64,000 nucleotides of DNA from Elusimicrobiota bacterium (GTDB taxonomy: Bacteria; Elusimicrobiota; Elusimicrobia; UBA1565): assembly GCA_016196755.1 (NCBI GenBank), contig JACPXC010000046.1, positions 155,129 through 219,128 on the forward strand, written 5' to 3'. Numbering within the stretch: position 1 is the stretch's first letter; each line of letters begins with the position of its first letter. The position numbers and the translations under genes were made by a program. A model generated the notes under the pieces. That model had not been told where the DNA came from and made no database searches. It saw only the letters and a program-made list of their open reading frames with translations. Shown in pieces: positions 48,568-57,046 of the stretch.

Positions 48568-50529
48568 ATGCACACAGCCGCCGCGCTCATATCGCTCGCG
48601 TTCGCCGCGGCTCCGGCGCGCGCGGCGATGACCTTCGTCCACCAGACGCCGCTCGACGTCGTCGAGGCGCGCGCCGAGGGTTTGGTGCGGCTGAGCTTCG
48701 AAAAGGGCCTCTTCCAAGGCACCGGCTCCGTCGAGTCCCCGGTCGTCGAGGTCCCGGCCCCGTTCGACGACCTCGTCGGCTCGTGGAACGCCGAGACCCC
48801 GAAGGGCGCGTCGGTGGAGATGGACGCCCAGGTCCGGCAGGGCGGCCGCTGGTCCAAGTGGTTCCGGCTCTCGCGCTTCTCGCCCGGCGACTCCGAGAGC
48901 TTCGACCGCCAGGAGGACGGGGCCGGCCTGGTCGAGACCGACACCCTGCGCCTCAAGGAGAAGGCCGACGCGTTCCGCTGGCGCGTGAAGCTCGTCTCGG
49001 CCGGCGCCCGCGAGGCGCGCCTCGTCCGGGTCGCCGTGGCGCTGGCCGACCGCGCCGAGGCCTCGCCCGAGCCGGAGGCTTTCGCGGCCGGCCCCTGGGT
49101 GCGCGAGCTCAAGCTCGCCCCGCGCTCCCAGCGCGAGGAGGACCCCAAGGTCCGCGGCGACATCTGCAGCCCCACAGCCCTGGCGATGGTCCTCGAGTTC
49201 TGGGGCGTGACCAAGACCACGCCCGAGGTCTACCAGGCGGTGTTCGACAAGACCGCCGGCATCTACGGCAACTGGCCGCTCAACGTGGCCGTGGCGGGAG
49301 CCTACGGGCTCTCCGGCCACGTGGCGCGCCTGCCGGGGCTGGCCTCGCTGCAGGCCTTGATCGCCGCCGACCGCCCGGTCATCGTCTCGATCGGATTCGG
49401 GGAAGGCGAGCTCGACGGCGCCCCCCTCAAGCGGACCAAGGGCCACCTCGTCGTCGTGGTGGGATTCGACGAGAAGGGCGACGTCATCGTCCAGGACCCG
49501 GCCGCGCCGGACCGCCGCGGCACGCGCCGCGTCTACCGGCGCGCCCAGTTCGCCCGCGCCTGGCTGACGAGCAAGATGGGCCTGGCCTACGTCCTCGGCC
49601 CCCGCCTCCCCTTCGAGGCCGTGGTCGGCGTCCCCACGGCGGATCTGCGTGCCGCTTCGCGCGCGCCCCAGCACGCCGACGCGATGGACTTCCGCCGCCT
49701 CACCCAGATCCTCTACGGCGAGCGCGTCAGGGTCCTCGAGGCCAAGGGCGACTGGGCCCGCGTCGAGGTCCTAGACCAGCCCCATCCCGCGCCCGGCGGG
49801 CGCTGGCGCGGCTACGAGGGCTGGGTGCGCGCCGACCAGCTCCGCACGCCCTCGGGCCCGTTCGGCCCGGGCCTCATCGTGCGCGCCAAGCGGCTCGAGG
49901 TCCGGTGGCGCGACGCCGCGGGCCTCGAGGAGACCCTGACCCTGCCGATCGGCGCGCGCCTGGCCGCGCGGTCCTCCTCCGGCGCGGCCTCCAAGGTCGT
50001 CCTGCTCGACGGCCGGGTCGCCGACGCCCCCACCGCGGCCCTGCGTCCCGACTCCGCCGCCGGGCCGGTCGACCGCCGCGAGATCCTTGAGGCCGCCGCG
50101 CTGTTTCTGGGCGACGTATACGTCTGGGGCGGGCGTTCGAGCTTCCAGCTCAAGCCCGGCTGGGGCGTGGACTGCTCCGGCCTGGTCCACCTCGCCTTCC
50201 TCGCCGCCGGGAGGACCGTGCCGCGCGACGCCGACGCGCAGTTCCTCAAGGCCGCGCCGCGGCGCCGTTCCGAGCTCAAGCCCGGGGACCTCGTGTTCCT
50301 CACCGAGTCGGCGCGCTCCAAGCACGTCAACCACGTGCTCATCTACACCGGCGGCGACGGCCTGCTCGAGAGCCGCGAGTCCGCGGGCAAGGCCCTGCGC
50401 ACCACCTTCGCGGAGCGCTTCGGCGCCGCCCTCGACAAGCTCGAGGACGGCGGTACGGTCACCGACCTGACCAAGAACCGCCCGTTCAAGCGCCGCATCC
50501 ACTTCGGCTCCCTGCTCGAGGCCTCTTGA
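48568..50529 (+). CDS. Secreted fusion of C39-like and NlpC/P60 cysteine peptidases
   Basis: 653 residues, signal peptide about 1-19, a beta-rich N-terminal domain (about 20-165), a C39_2-type peptidase (about 180-345; C200 in RGDICSPTALAM, H293 in KGHLVVVVGF, D310 in VIVQDP), an SH3-like region (about 375-495), and an NlpC/P60 domain (about 505-640; C536 in GVDCSGLVHLAF, H589 in HVNHVLIYTG). NlpC/P60 enzymes cut peptidoglycan stem peptides; C39-like domains cleave peptides. The union in one polypeptide suggests cell-wall remodelling or processing at the envelope. Coupled to the membrane gene at 50526. Confidence 0.85.
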   Translation: MHTAAALISLAFAAAPARAAMTFVHQTPLDVVEARAEGLVRLSFEKGLFQGTGSVESPVVEVPAPFDDLVGSWNAETPKGASVEMDAQVRQGGRWSKWFRLSRFSPGDSESFDRQEDGAGLVETDTLRLKEKADAFRWRVKLVSAGAREARLVRVAVALADRAEASPEPEAFAAGPWVRELKLAPRSQREEDPKVRGDICSPTALAMVLEFWGVTKTTPEVYQAVFDKTAGIYGNWPLNVAVAGAYGLSGHVARLPGLASLQALIAADRPVIVSIGFGEGELDGAPLKRTKGHLVVVVGFDEKGDVIVQDPAAPDRRGTRRVYRRAQFARAWLTSKMGLAYVLGPRLPFEAVVGVPTADLRAASRAPQHADAMDFRRLTQILYGERVRVLEAKGDWARVEVLDQPHPAPGGRWRGYEGWVRADQLRTPSGPFGPGLIVRAKRLEVRWRDAAGLEETLTLPIGARLAARSSSGAASKVVLLDGRVADAPTAALRPDSAAGPVDRREILEAAALFLGDVYVWGGRSSFQLKPGWGVDCSGLVHLAFLAAGRTVPRDADAQFLKAAPRRRSELKPGDLVFLTESARSKHVNHVLIYTGGDGLLESRESAGKALRTTFAERFGAALDKLEDGGTVTDLTKNRPFKRRIHFGSLLEAS

Positions 50530-51428
50530 GCAAGGCCGGGGCCGCCGGCCTGGCGGCGGCCGGCGCTCTCGGACTGATGGCCTCGGTGCTGTGCCTGGCC
50601 TCGGGCGCGGAGTGGATCCGGCCCTACTTTTACATCCCCGCCTGGTGGTCGCTCTTGGCCCTCGTGGCCGGCCTCAACCGCCGGGCCGGGGTCGGGCCCG
50701 GCGGGCCCGCCTTCCTCAGGATGACCCTGCTCTCCGTGCCGTTCTGGCTGGCCTACGAGCTCCTCAACCTGCGCCTGCGCAACTGGGAGTATCATGGCCT
50801 GCCCTCAGAGCCCCTGCTGCGCTGGCCCGGCTACGGCCTGGCCTTCGCCACCGTCCTGCCCGGCGTGCTCGAGACCGCGGCCCTGCTCCGCTCGCGCTGG
50901 CCGACCGCCGCCTCGCGTCCGCCGCGCCCCTGGCTCACGTCGCCGGCGGGCGAGCGCGCCTCGCTGGCCCTGGGCCTGGCCTGTCTGACGCTGGTCCTCG
51001 CCGCGCCGAGCGTCTTCTTTCCGCTGGCCTGGGCGCCGGCCTTCCTGCTCTGCGAACCCGCGGCGGCCCGCGCGCGTCCCCGGGAGTCCTGGCTGGCCGC
51101 CCTGGCCGGGGGGAGCACGCGGCCCTTCTGGGCGCTCATGGCCGCGGGCCTGGTCTGCGGCCTGGCCTGGGAGGCGCTGAATTTCTGGTCGGGGGCCAAA
51201 TGGCGCTACACCGTCCCCTGGCCGCCCGGCCCCAAGCTCTTCGAGATGCCCTGGCTGGGCTACCTGGGCTTTCCTCCCTTCGCGCTCGGCTGCGCCAGCG
51301 TCTGGCAGGCCCACGAGGGCTGGTGGGAGACTGCCGAGCTCGGCGCCCGGCTGTCCTGGGCCGCGGCGCTGGCGGTCTGGTGCCTGCTGGCCTTCGCCGC
51401 CGTCGATGATGCGACTTTTATCCGCTAG
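50526..51428 (+). CDS. Polytopic membrane protein with two similar halves
   Basis: 300 residues, about eight membrane helices, starting at TTG 50526 inside the peptidase stop (TTGA). Two halves look alike: the first ends in LAYELLNLRLRNWEYHGLP and the second in LAWEALNFWSGAKWRYTVPWPP, both followed by an aromatic Leu/Pro segment. No family recognised. Translational coupling suggests it works with the C39-NlpC/P60 protein. Confidence 0.65.
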   Translation: MSKAGAAGLAAAGALGLMASVLCLASGAEWIRPYFYIPAWWSLLALVAGLNRRAGVGPGGPAFLRMTLLSVPFWLAYELLNLRLRNWEYHGLPSEPLLRWPGYGLAFATVLPGVLETAALLRSRWPTAASRPPRPWLTSPAGERASLALGLACLTLVLAAPSVFFPLAWAPAFLLCEPAAARARPRESWLAALAGGSTRPFWALMAAGLVCGLAWEALNFWSGAKWRYTVPWPPGPKLFEMPWLGYLGFPPFALGCASVWQAHEGWWETAELGARLSWAAALAVWCLLAFAAVDDATFIR

Positions 51429-51476
51429 ACCTGCCGTCGCAATAAAGCCTTAACAGCCGTCTGCCACCCTGCGGAT

Positions 51477-51641
51477 ATGAACCTCAACCTGCTCGACTCC
51501 ATCTTCGCCGCCGGCTCGCTGGATGCCCGTCACGTGACCGTGGCCGCCTCCCTCGTCCTCTGGACGGTGGCAATCGCCTTCACGCTGCTGCGCCCGCGCC
51601 GCGACGAAGACGAAGTCGACGGCACCTCCTGCGAGAACTGA
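51477..51641 (+). CDS. Very small membrane protein
   Basis: 54 residues starting from ATG 51477: MNLNLLDSIF, one membrane helix (about residues 20-38), then an acidic, polar tail (RRDEDEVDGTSCEN). The AT-containing stretch upstream at 51440-51460 may hold its promoter. No ribosome-binding site is obvious, so this may be leaderless or unreal. Confidence 0.45.
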   Translation: MNLNLLDSIFAAGSLDARHVTVAASLVLWTVAIAFTLLRPRRDEDEVDGTSCEN

Positions 51642-51662
51642 GCTGCAATCCCTCGCCAAGTA

Positions 51663-52313
51663 CTAGCCGCTGGCCTTGACGCCCCGCCTGGGGCAGAAGG
51701 CCGCCATCGGGCACTCCGAGCACTTGGGCTTGAGCGCCCCGCAGAGCCGCCGGCCGTGCCAGACCATCGCGATGCCGAAGAAATCCCAATCCTCCCGCGC
51801 CACGCAGGCCATGAGGTCGCGCTCGACCCGGACCGGGTCGGTCCGGCGCGTGAGACCCAGGCGATAGGCCACGCGCTTCATGTGGGTGTCGACGACGATG
51901 CCCTCGGACTTCCCATACGCCGTGCCCAAGATGACGTTGGCGGTCTTGCGCGCCACGCCGCGCAGGGTCAGGAGCGCCGCCATCGTGTCGGGCACCTTCC
52001 CGCCGTGCTCGCGGACCAGCGCGGCCGCCATCTCGCGGATGGACTTGGCCTTGGAGCGGAAGAAGCCGGTGGACCGGATCAGGGATTCGATCTCCGCCGG
52101 GTCGGCCCCCGCGTAGTCGGCCGCCGTGCGGTAGCGCTTGAACAGGGCCGGCGTCACCATGTTGACGCGCTTGTCGGTGCACTGGGCCGAGAGGATGACC
52201 GCGACCGTCAGTTCCAGGGGGTTCGAGAAGTCGAGCTCGCAGACCGCGTCCGGGTAGAGCGTGCGCAAGGCCGCCACGGTCCGGGCGGCCTGAGCCCGAC
52301 GGTCGATCCTCAC
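51663..52313 (-). CDS. nth: Endonuclease III (DNA glycosylase/AP lyase)
   Basis: 216 residues of the HhH-GPD family. Helix-hairpin-helix LLTLRGVARKTANVIL with catalytic K123, catalytic D142 in VVDTH, and a 4Fe-4S cluster motif C191-x6-C198-x2-C201-x5-C207. Removes oxidised pyrimidines in base excision repair. Starts at GTG 52313, overlapping the SBP stop (GTGA). A normal, full-length protein. Confidence 0.95.
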   Translation of the reverse strand: MRIDRRAQAARTVAALRTLYPDAVCELDFSNPLELTVAVILSAQCTDKRVNMVTPALFKRYRTAADYAGADPAEIESLIRSTGFFRSKAKSIREMAAALVREHGGKVPDTMAALLTLRGVARKTANVILGTAYGKSEGIVVDTHMKRVAYRLGLTRRTDPVRVERDLMACVAREDWDFFGIAMVWHGRRLCGALKPKCSECPMAAFCPRRGVKASG

Positions 52314-54031
52314 CGGTGCAAGGGGTAGAAGTCCACGCCCATGAGGACGGCGTTGTCGTAGAAGCCCTGCACGTCGTCGCGCATGGCGTAGACGCCCGGG
52401 GGATGGGCGGTCAGGATGCTGGGGACCTCGTCATAGGCCCGCCGGGCGATCTTGGAGTAGAGGGCGGCGCGCTTGGCCGGGTCGGTCTCCCCGACGGCCT
52501 GGTCGATCCACGCGTCGAGCTGCGCGTCCTTGAAGCCCTGCACCTTCGCGTAGCGGCCGTCGCGGTGATAGAACGGGAACACGAAGTTGTGCGCGTCGGG
52601 GAAGTCCGCGGTCCAGCCGCGCGCCCACATCGGCATGACGCCGCGCTGGGCGCGGTCGAGGAAGGCGGCCCAGTCGACCCCGCGCAAGTCTATGCGGAAC
52701 TTGGGGTTGAGGGCCTCGACGTTCTTCTTGAGGATCTGGCAGGCGGCCAGGCGCACGTCGCCGCCGGTGTTGTAGGTCAGCGTGAAGCGGAAGCCCTTCT
52801 CCCAGACCGCCCCGCCGCGGACCTTGCGCAGGATGGCCTCGGCCTCTTTCAAGTCATGGGAATAGGACGGGACCCTGCCGTCGAAGCCCGGGATGCCGGG
52901 CGGCACGGCGGAGACGGCCCGCTTGGCCTTGCCGCGGAACACGTCCTTGATGAACGCGTCGTAATCGAACGAGTGGGCGAAGGCGCGGCGGACCTCCTTG
53001 TCGGCGAAGAAGTCCGGCGGGATGCCGTCGCCGTCGAGCTTGCCCGAGCCCAGGTCGGGGTTGCCCTGGGCGTTGATGCTCATCGTGAAGAACAAGGCCG
53101 GGTCGCTCAAGAGCCGGGGCAGGCCGTCGAGGATCACCACTCCTTTCATGCCCTCGAGCTGGGTGAGGAACGGCCGCGGCACCGCGATGATGTCGGCGTC
53201 GCCGCCCTGCAGGAGGAGCTTGCGGGTGGCGAACTCGGGGATGGCGGTCTGCACGACGCGCTCGAACTTGGCGGGCCCTCGCCAATAGCCGTCGTGGCGC
53301 TTGAGGATGACCCGCCGCCCGGAGCGGTCCCAGCGCTCCACCATGAACGGCCCCGTGCCGTTCCCCTCGGCGAAGAACTTGGTGTCCTCGGCCTTGGGGT
53401 TGTTGAATTTCTCCCAGCCGGCCGCCGTGCCGTCCCAGTCGCCCTTCTCCTTGGCCCACGCCCGGTTCATGACGTAGGACCAGCGCGCCATGATGGCTAG
53501 GAAGGGCGCGAAGGGGCGCTTGAGCGTGACGACGACCTCGTCCCCCCGCACGGCCACGGCCTTGGCCGCCTCGGCGAAGTCGACGACGAGCTTTCCGTCC
53601 TTGCGCGTGCTCGAGAGCCCCAGGATGGGCTCTAGCAGCAGCGAGGAGGGCCCACCGTCGCGGTCGACCAGCATGAAGCGCAGAAGCGAGTAGCGGACGT
53701 CCTCGGGGGTCAGGACCTTGCCGTCGTGGAACGTGACGTCCTTGCGGATGGGGAAGCGGTAGGTACGGCCGTCCTTGGAAATGAGGCCGTTCTCACGGCT
53801 GGGAACCTGCAGGGAAAGCTTCGGGATGAGCCTCTCGTTGGACGCCCCTTCGAAGGCGATCAAGGTCTCGTAGACGTTAAAAAGGAGGCCCTGGCTGTCG
53901 CCGTCGTAGGGGAAGACGGGGTCGAGGCTGGTCACCTCGCCGGTGGTGGCGTAGGTGAAGAGCTTCTCGCCCTTGGCCCGGCATGAGGCGGCAAGGAGGG
54001 ACACGACGAGGACCGCCAAGAGTCGCTTCAT
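52310..54031 (-). CDS. Family 5 (peptide/dipeptide) solute-binding lipoprotein
   Basis: 573 residues. Lipobox LAASC with C17; family 5 pattern: VTSLDPVFPYDG, LLFNVYETLIAF, the ligand-shell motif RFPIRKDVTFHDGKVLTPEDV, NGTGPFMVERW, and the C-terminal DFPDAHNFVFPF. Members bind peptides or other small molecules for ABC importers, but no permease or ATPase genes lie nearby. The ATG at 54031 overlaps the YggU stop (ATGA). Confidence 0.9.
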   Translation of the reverse strand: MKRLLAVLVVSLLAASCRAKGEKLFTYATTGEVTSLDPVFPYDGDSQGLLFNVYETLIAFEGASNERLIPKLSLQVPSRENGLISKDGRTYRFPIRKDVTFHDGKVLTPEDVRYSLLRFMLVDRDGGPSSLLLEPILGLSSTRKDGKLVVDFAEAAKAVAVRGDEVVVTLKRPFAPFLAIMARWSYVMNRAWAKEKGDWDGTAAGWEKFNNPKAEDTKFFAEGNGTGPFMVERWDRSGRRVILKRHDGYWRGPAKFERVVQTAIPEFATRKLLLQGGDADIIAVPRPFLTQLEGMKGVVILDGLPRLLSDPALFFTMSINAQGNPDLGSGKLDGDGIPPDFFADKEVRRAFAHSFDYDAFIKDVFRGKAKRAVSAVPPGIPGFDGRVPSYSHDLKEAEAILRKVRGGAVWEKGFRFTLTYNTGGDVRLAACQILKKNVEALNPKFRIDLRGVDWAAFLDRAQRGVMPMWARGWTADFPDAHNFVFPFYHRDGRYAKVQGFKDAQLDAWIDQAVGETDPAKRAALYSKIARRAYDEVPSILTAHPPGVYAMRDDVQGFYDNAVLMGVDFYPLHR

Positions 54032-54249
54032 TCGGGCACCTCGATGATCTTGCTGGGGCTCCGAGCCCCCTTCACCATGCGTATACGCCCGGCGGGCAGG
54101 CCGAGCTCCTTGCCCATGAGGGCCAGCACGGCGGCGTTGGCCAAGCCGCGTTCGGCGGGGCTCCGGGTCCAGACGTCGTAATGGTCCGCGGCGCGGCGCG
54201 TCACGGCGTCCTTCTTGGCCTCGGGATGCACGCGCAGCTTGATGAGCAT
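54028..54249 (-). CDS. YggU/DUF167-family protein
   Basis: 73 residues: LRVHPEAKKDAV at the start, SPAERGLANAAVLALMGKELG in the middle and RIRMVKGARSPSKIIEV at the end, the three conserved blocks of the DUF167 (YggU) family. Function in bacteria unknown. Shortly follows tRNA-Pro on the same strand. Confidence 0.85.
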   Translation of the reverse strand: MLIKLRVHPEAKKDAVTRRAADHYDVWTRSPAERGLANAAVLALMGKELGLPAGRIRMVKGARSPSKIIEVPE

Positions 54250-54254
54250 GTGGT

Positions 54255-54327
54255 TCGGAGCGCCCGGAATCGAACCGGGAACCTCCTGCTCCCAAAGCAG
54301 GCGCTCTACCGATTGAGCTACGCTCCG
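54255..54327 (-). tRNA. tRNA-Pro (anticodon TGG)
   Basis: Full cloverleaf on the minus strand: acceptor stem CGGAGCG/CGCTCCG, D arm with GCTC/GAGC, anticodon arm CCTGC/GCAGG with loop TTTGGGA giving anticodon TGG, T arm CCCGG-TTCGATT-CCGGG. The discriminator is A; the next bases are ACC, so CCA is not encoded at the exact position. A TAGAAT box lies at 54342-54337, nine bases upstream. Confidence 0.95.
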
Positions 54328-54377
54328 TTAACGGTGATTCTAGAACAATAATCGGAGCGAGCGGTCCGCGGCCGGCG

Positions 54378-55181
54378 TCAATCGCGCAGGAGGCCGCGCT
54401 TCATCATGATGACGACATGTCCGCTGGGCCGGGTCAGGTCGGGCGGGCCCGGCCGATGCTCCTGGGGAGGCAGCCCTTCCATGTCGTAGGCTGCCCCGGT
54501 CTCGGTGTCGAAGACGATCGAGTCGATGAGCAGGCCCGGCAGTTCGCGCTCGTCGTAGCCGCCGTCGAGCCGCGGGATCCTAAATCGCCGGGGCGGAGCC
54601 TTCTCGTCGCGCCCCTTCATATCCGCCTCGAGGATCTCCACGCCCCGGCGGTCCAACTCCCTGACAAGCTGCAAAAAGAGGCTGTCGCTCAGGCCCTCCA
54701 TCCCCCCGATGAGGCGCGCCTGGAGCCGGGTCTCCTCGGGCAGGCCCATCGAGCCGATCATGAGCTCAAGCGACGCGGCCACGCCGGTCCCCGCGTCGAA
54801 GTGGGACAGGGCGCCGGTCTTCGTCTCCGGGTCGTATAGAGTGACGATCACGCAGGGCGCGGCGCCGTGGGACTGCAGGTAGCGTTCCCGGCCCGCGCCG
54901 GGGGCGGTCGCCGCCGCGCCCTGCTGGCCGACGTCGATCCCGTCCTCGGCGCGGGCTTCGAGCTTGGGACGCGGAGCCTTCGCCTGCTCCGCGGCGGTCC
55001 GCTCCCGGAGCTCCCGGACCCGGAGGGTGACCCGCGCCAGCTCCTCAGGGTCCTCGATCCCGTGAAGGCTGAGGGGCGGCGACGCGCGGCGGAGCTGGCG
55101 GGTGGGGCCGATTTCGGGGACCTGAGACCAGACAGGGACGGTCCCCAAGATCCAAAGCGCCAAAGCGGTCCGGAGCCTCAT
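54378..55181 (-). CDS. Secreted protein with CheD-like domain
   Basis: 267 residues, signal peptide about 1-19 (ending VWSQ). The core (about 105-235) follows the CheD pattern: APCVIVTLYDPETKTGALSHFD carries C110 and H127, exactly 17 apart as C27 and H44 in Thermotoga CheD, with S104 where CheD has Thr. A central LQARLIGGMEG corresponds to the conserved GGA segment, then a VEILEADMKG strand. CheD is a cytoplasmic glutamine deamidase of chemoreceptors; an exported relative is unexpected. Low-to-moderate confidence without a profile search. Confidence 0.5.
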   Translation of the reverse strand: MRLRTALALWILGTVPVWSQVPEIGPTRQLRRASPPLSLHGIEDPEELARVTLRVRELRERTAAEQAKAPRPKLEARAEDGIDVGQQGAAATAPGAGRERYLQSHGAAPCVIVTLYDPETKTGALSHFDAGTGVAASLELMIGSMGLPEETRLQARLIGGMEGLSDSLFLQLVRELDRRGVEILEADMKGRDEKAPPRRFRIPRLDGGYDERELPGLLIDSIVFDTETGAAYDMEGLPPQEHRPGPPDLTRPSGHVVIMMKRGLLRD

Positions 55182-55288
55182 GGGTAGAGGATGGCGGCGG
55201 CATCCTGCGCGGACCAGGGAGACTCGGGCCCTCACCGATCTGGGCCCTTTGGCCTACACTTTTTTGGAAACCCGCCTATACTCAAGAG

Positions 55289-56854
55289 ATGCGCGGTCTC
55301 TCATGCATCCTAGCCGCCCTGCTGGGCGCCGCACCGGCCGCGGCCAACAGCCGGACGGCGGCCCCGGCCGTCGTCCCAGTGGCGCCGACGGGACGATCGT
55401 CACTGAGCGCCCCCGTCGCCCCGACCCTGGCGCCGATCACCCCATCGCTGACGTTGGCCGCTCCCACCGCCCGGCCCTCCCTGACGGTACCGACAGCCGT
55501 CAGCCCGATCGCCGCGGCAGGGACGCCTAACGCCGTCGCTGCCCTGGGCGCGCCCCAAGCCGTCGCCGCGCCCTCCGCGGCCCTGCCGCAAGGCTCGGGC
55601 AACGCCATCGCTCAGCCGACCCCACCCGATGCGTCCGGCAGACCGACCCTTCTCAAGACCCTCTCCGCCCCGGCTCCCAACCTATCCGGGTCTCTCGGCG
55701 ACGCGGCCGGGCTCGCCGGTAGGGACTTCGAGTCCCGCGCCCAACTCGGCGCCTCGGTCGACGCTCCCGCGGCCGTCGGCATGCCCGGGACCCAGCTTCA
55801 TACGCGCCCCTGGCGGACTTCCCTCGAGCGGGTGCCGGTGCCGGTGGAGAACGAAAGACTCATCACGGAGGTGATCGCGTCGGCCGGGCTCTCCGCCGAG
55901 ATCCAAGCTCCCAACGTGACGGTCGTCGCCCACGAGGACAGCACCCGGCAGTTCCTCATCGACCGGCTCAACGGGGCGATAGAGCGTTTCATGGCCGAGC
56001 GCGGCCCGGGCGCCAAGGGCCCGCTCTCCGGCGACGAGCTCAAGGAGCTCATCGGCACGTTGACGCGCGACCACCGCGCGACGATCGACACCCTGATCAA
56101 AGAGTTCGACGACCCCGCCAAGAGCGGGGCGAACGTCAGCATAGGCCTTGGCGGCAAGCTCGGCCAACCGACGATCTTCATCAACGGCTGGGCGAAGGGC
56201 AAGCCGTCGCGAATGCACGACCACGGGGCTTCGAAAGCGGCCTACCACATCTACCGCGGCACCCTGAAGGAACGGCTCCTCGAACGCAAACCGGGGGGCA
56301 AGTTCCAGCTGACGGAGAGCGTTTTCCGCGAGGGCGAGACCGCCGCGGCCGCGCCGCCGTACGTCCACCAGCTCGAGAGCGCCAACGAGGACGCGGCGCG
56401 CACGGTCACGATCAACGGCTACTCCCCGCATCTGGTCCTGATGAACCGCTACGACTTCAGAGACGGGAGGTGGGTCAACGGCGGCCAATGGCTCGACGAC
56501 GAGGTCGTCCACGAGGTCAAGACGGCACGGGCGCCCGACGGCGCCCTGACCGTGGCGCTCGAGCAGAGCGCCCTCGACGACTGGCGAGCCGACGAGAATA
56601 CCTTTCCGGGCTATCTACGCAACGCCTTGGCGCTGACCCTGCTCTATTCCGCGCTCGAGGGCCGGGGCTTTTCCCCACCCGAGCTGATCAAGAAAGGCTA
56701 TACCATCGAGACGTTGAACGAACTCTATGCCGGCAAGAGGCTCGATGGCGACGCCATCTTCCGCATCATCGAGCGGGCGGGACGGCTGGCGTTCGAGGCT
56801 GGGGCGCCCCAAGGACGGCTGACCCGCCTCAAGGACATCGAGAGGCTCAAATGA
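55289..56854 (+). CDS. Secreted cupin, cysteine-dioxygenase-like, with AP-rich N-terminus
   Basis: 521 residues. Signal peptide about 1-19, then an Ala/Pro/Val-rich region to about 175. The core resembles type I cysteine dioxygenase: metal ligands H310 and H312 in MHDHGASKAAYHIYRG, H360 in PPYVHQLESANED, followed by TINGYSPHLVLMNRYDF, which matches the SLHxY end of the CDO cupin. CDO turns cysteine into its sulfinate in the cytoplasm, so a secreted copy is odd. A -10-like TATACT lies just before the ATG. Confidence 0.65.
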   Translation: MRGLSCILAALLGAAPAAANSRTAAPAVVPVAPTGRSSLSAPVAPTLAPITPSLTLAAPTARPSLTVPTAVSPIAAAGTPNAVAALGAPQAVAAPSAALPQGSGNAIAQPTPPDASGRPTLLKTLSAPAPNLSGSLGDAAGLAGRDFESRAQLGASVDAPAAVGMPGTQLHTRPWRTSLERVPVPVENERLITEVIASAGLSAEIQAPNVTVVAHEDSTRQFLIDRLNGAIERFMAERGPGAKGPLSGDELKELIGTLTRDHRATIDTLIKEFDDPAKSGANVSIGLGGKLGQPTIFINGWAKGKPSRMHDHGASKAAYHIYRGTLKERLLERKPGGKFQLTESVFREGETAAAAPPYVHQLESANEDAARTVTINGYSPHLVLMNRYDFRDGRWVNGGQWLDDEVVHEVKTARAPDGALTVALEQSALDDWRADENTFPGYLRNALALTLLYSALEGRGFSPPELIKKGYTIETLNELYAGKRLDGDAIFRIIERAGRLAFEAGAPQGRLTRLKDIERLK

Positions 56855-57036
56855 AATCAAGATACGGCGACCCCATGATGGGCCATGACCCGGCGGGACG
56901 GACGAAAGGCGTGGCCGGCAAGCCCTCTGCGAAGGGCGGCGTCTGCCCGGCCTGCAAGGCGACGGTCCCCGCGAAGGCGGGCTTCCGGTTCTCGTCGCTC
57001 AAGTGCCCCAAGTGCGGGGCGATGATGGGAAAATAG
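56851..57036 (+). CDS. Small zinc-ribbon-like protein
   Basis: 61 residues. Two CxxC pairs (CPAC, CPKC) separated by about 22 residues suggest a zinc ribbon. The ATG overlaps the stop of the cupin gene (ATGA). No known family; perhaps a metal or protein-binding accessory to the cupin. The 57034-57053 stop region forms a small stem (AATAGCG/CGCTATT) that may end transcription on both strands. Confidence 0.6.
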   Translation: MKSRYGDPMMGHDPAGRTKGVAGKPSAKGGVCPACKATVPAKAGFRFSSLKCPKCGAMMGK

Positions 57037-57046
57037 CGAAACCCCG

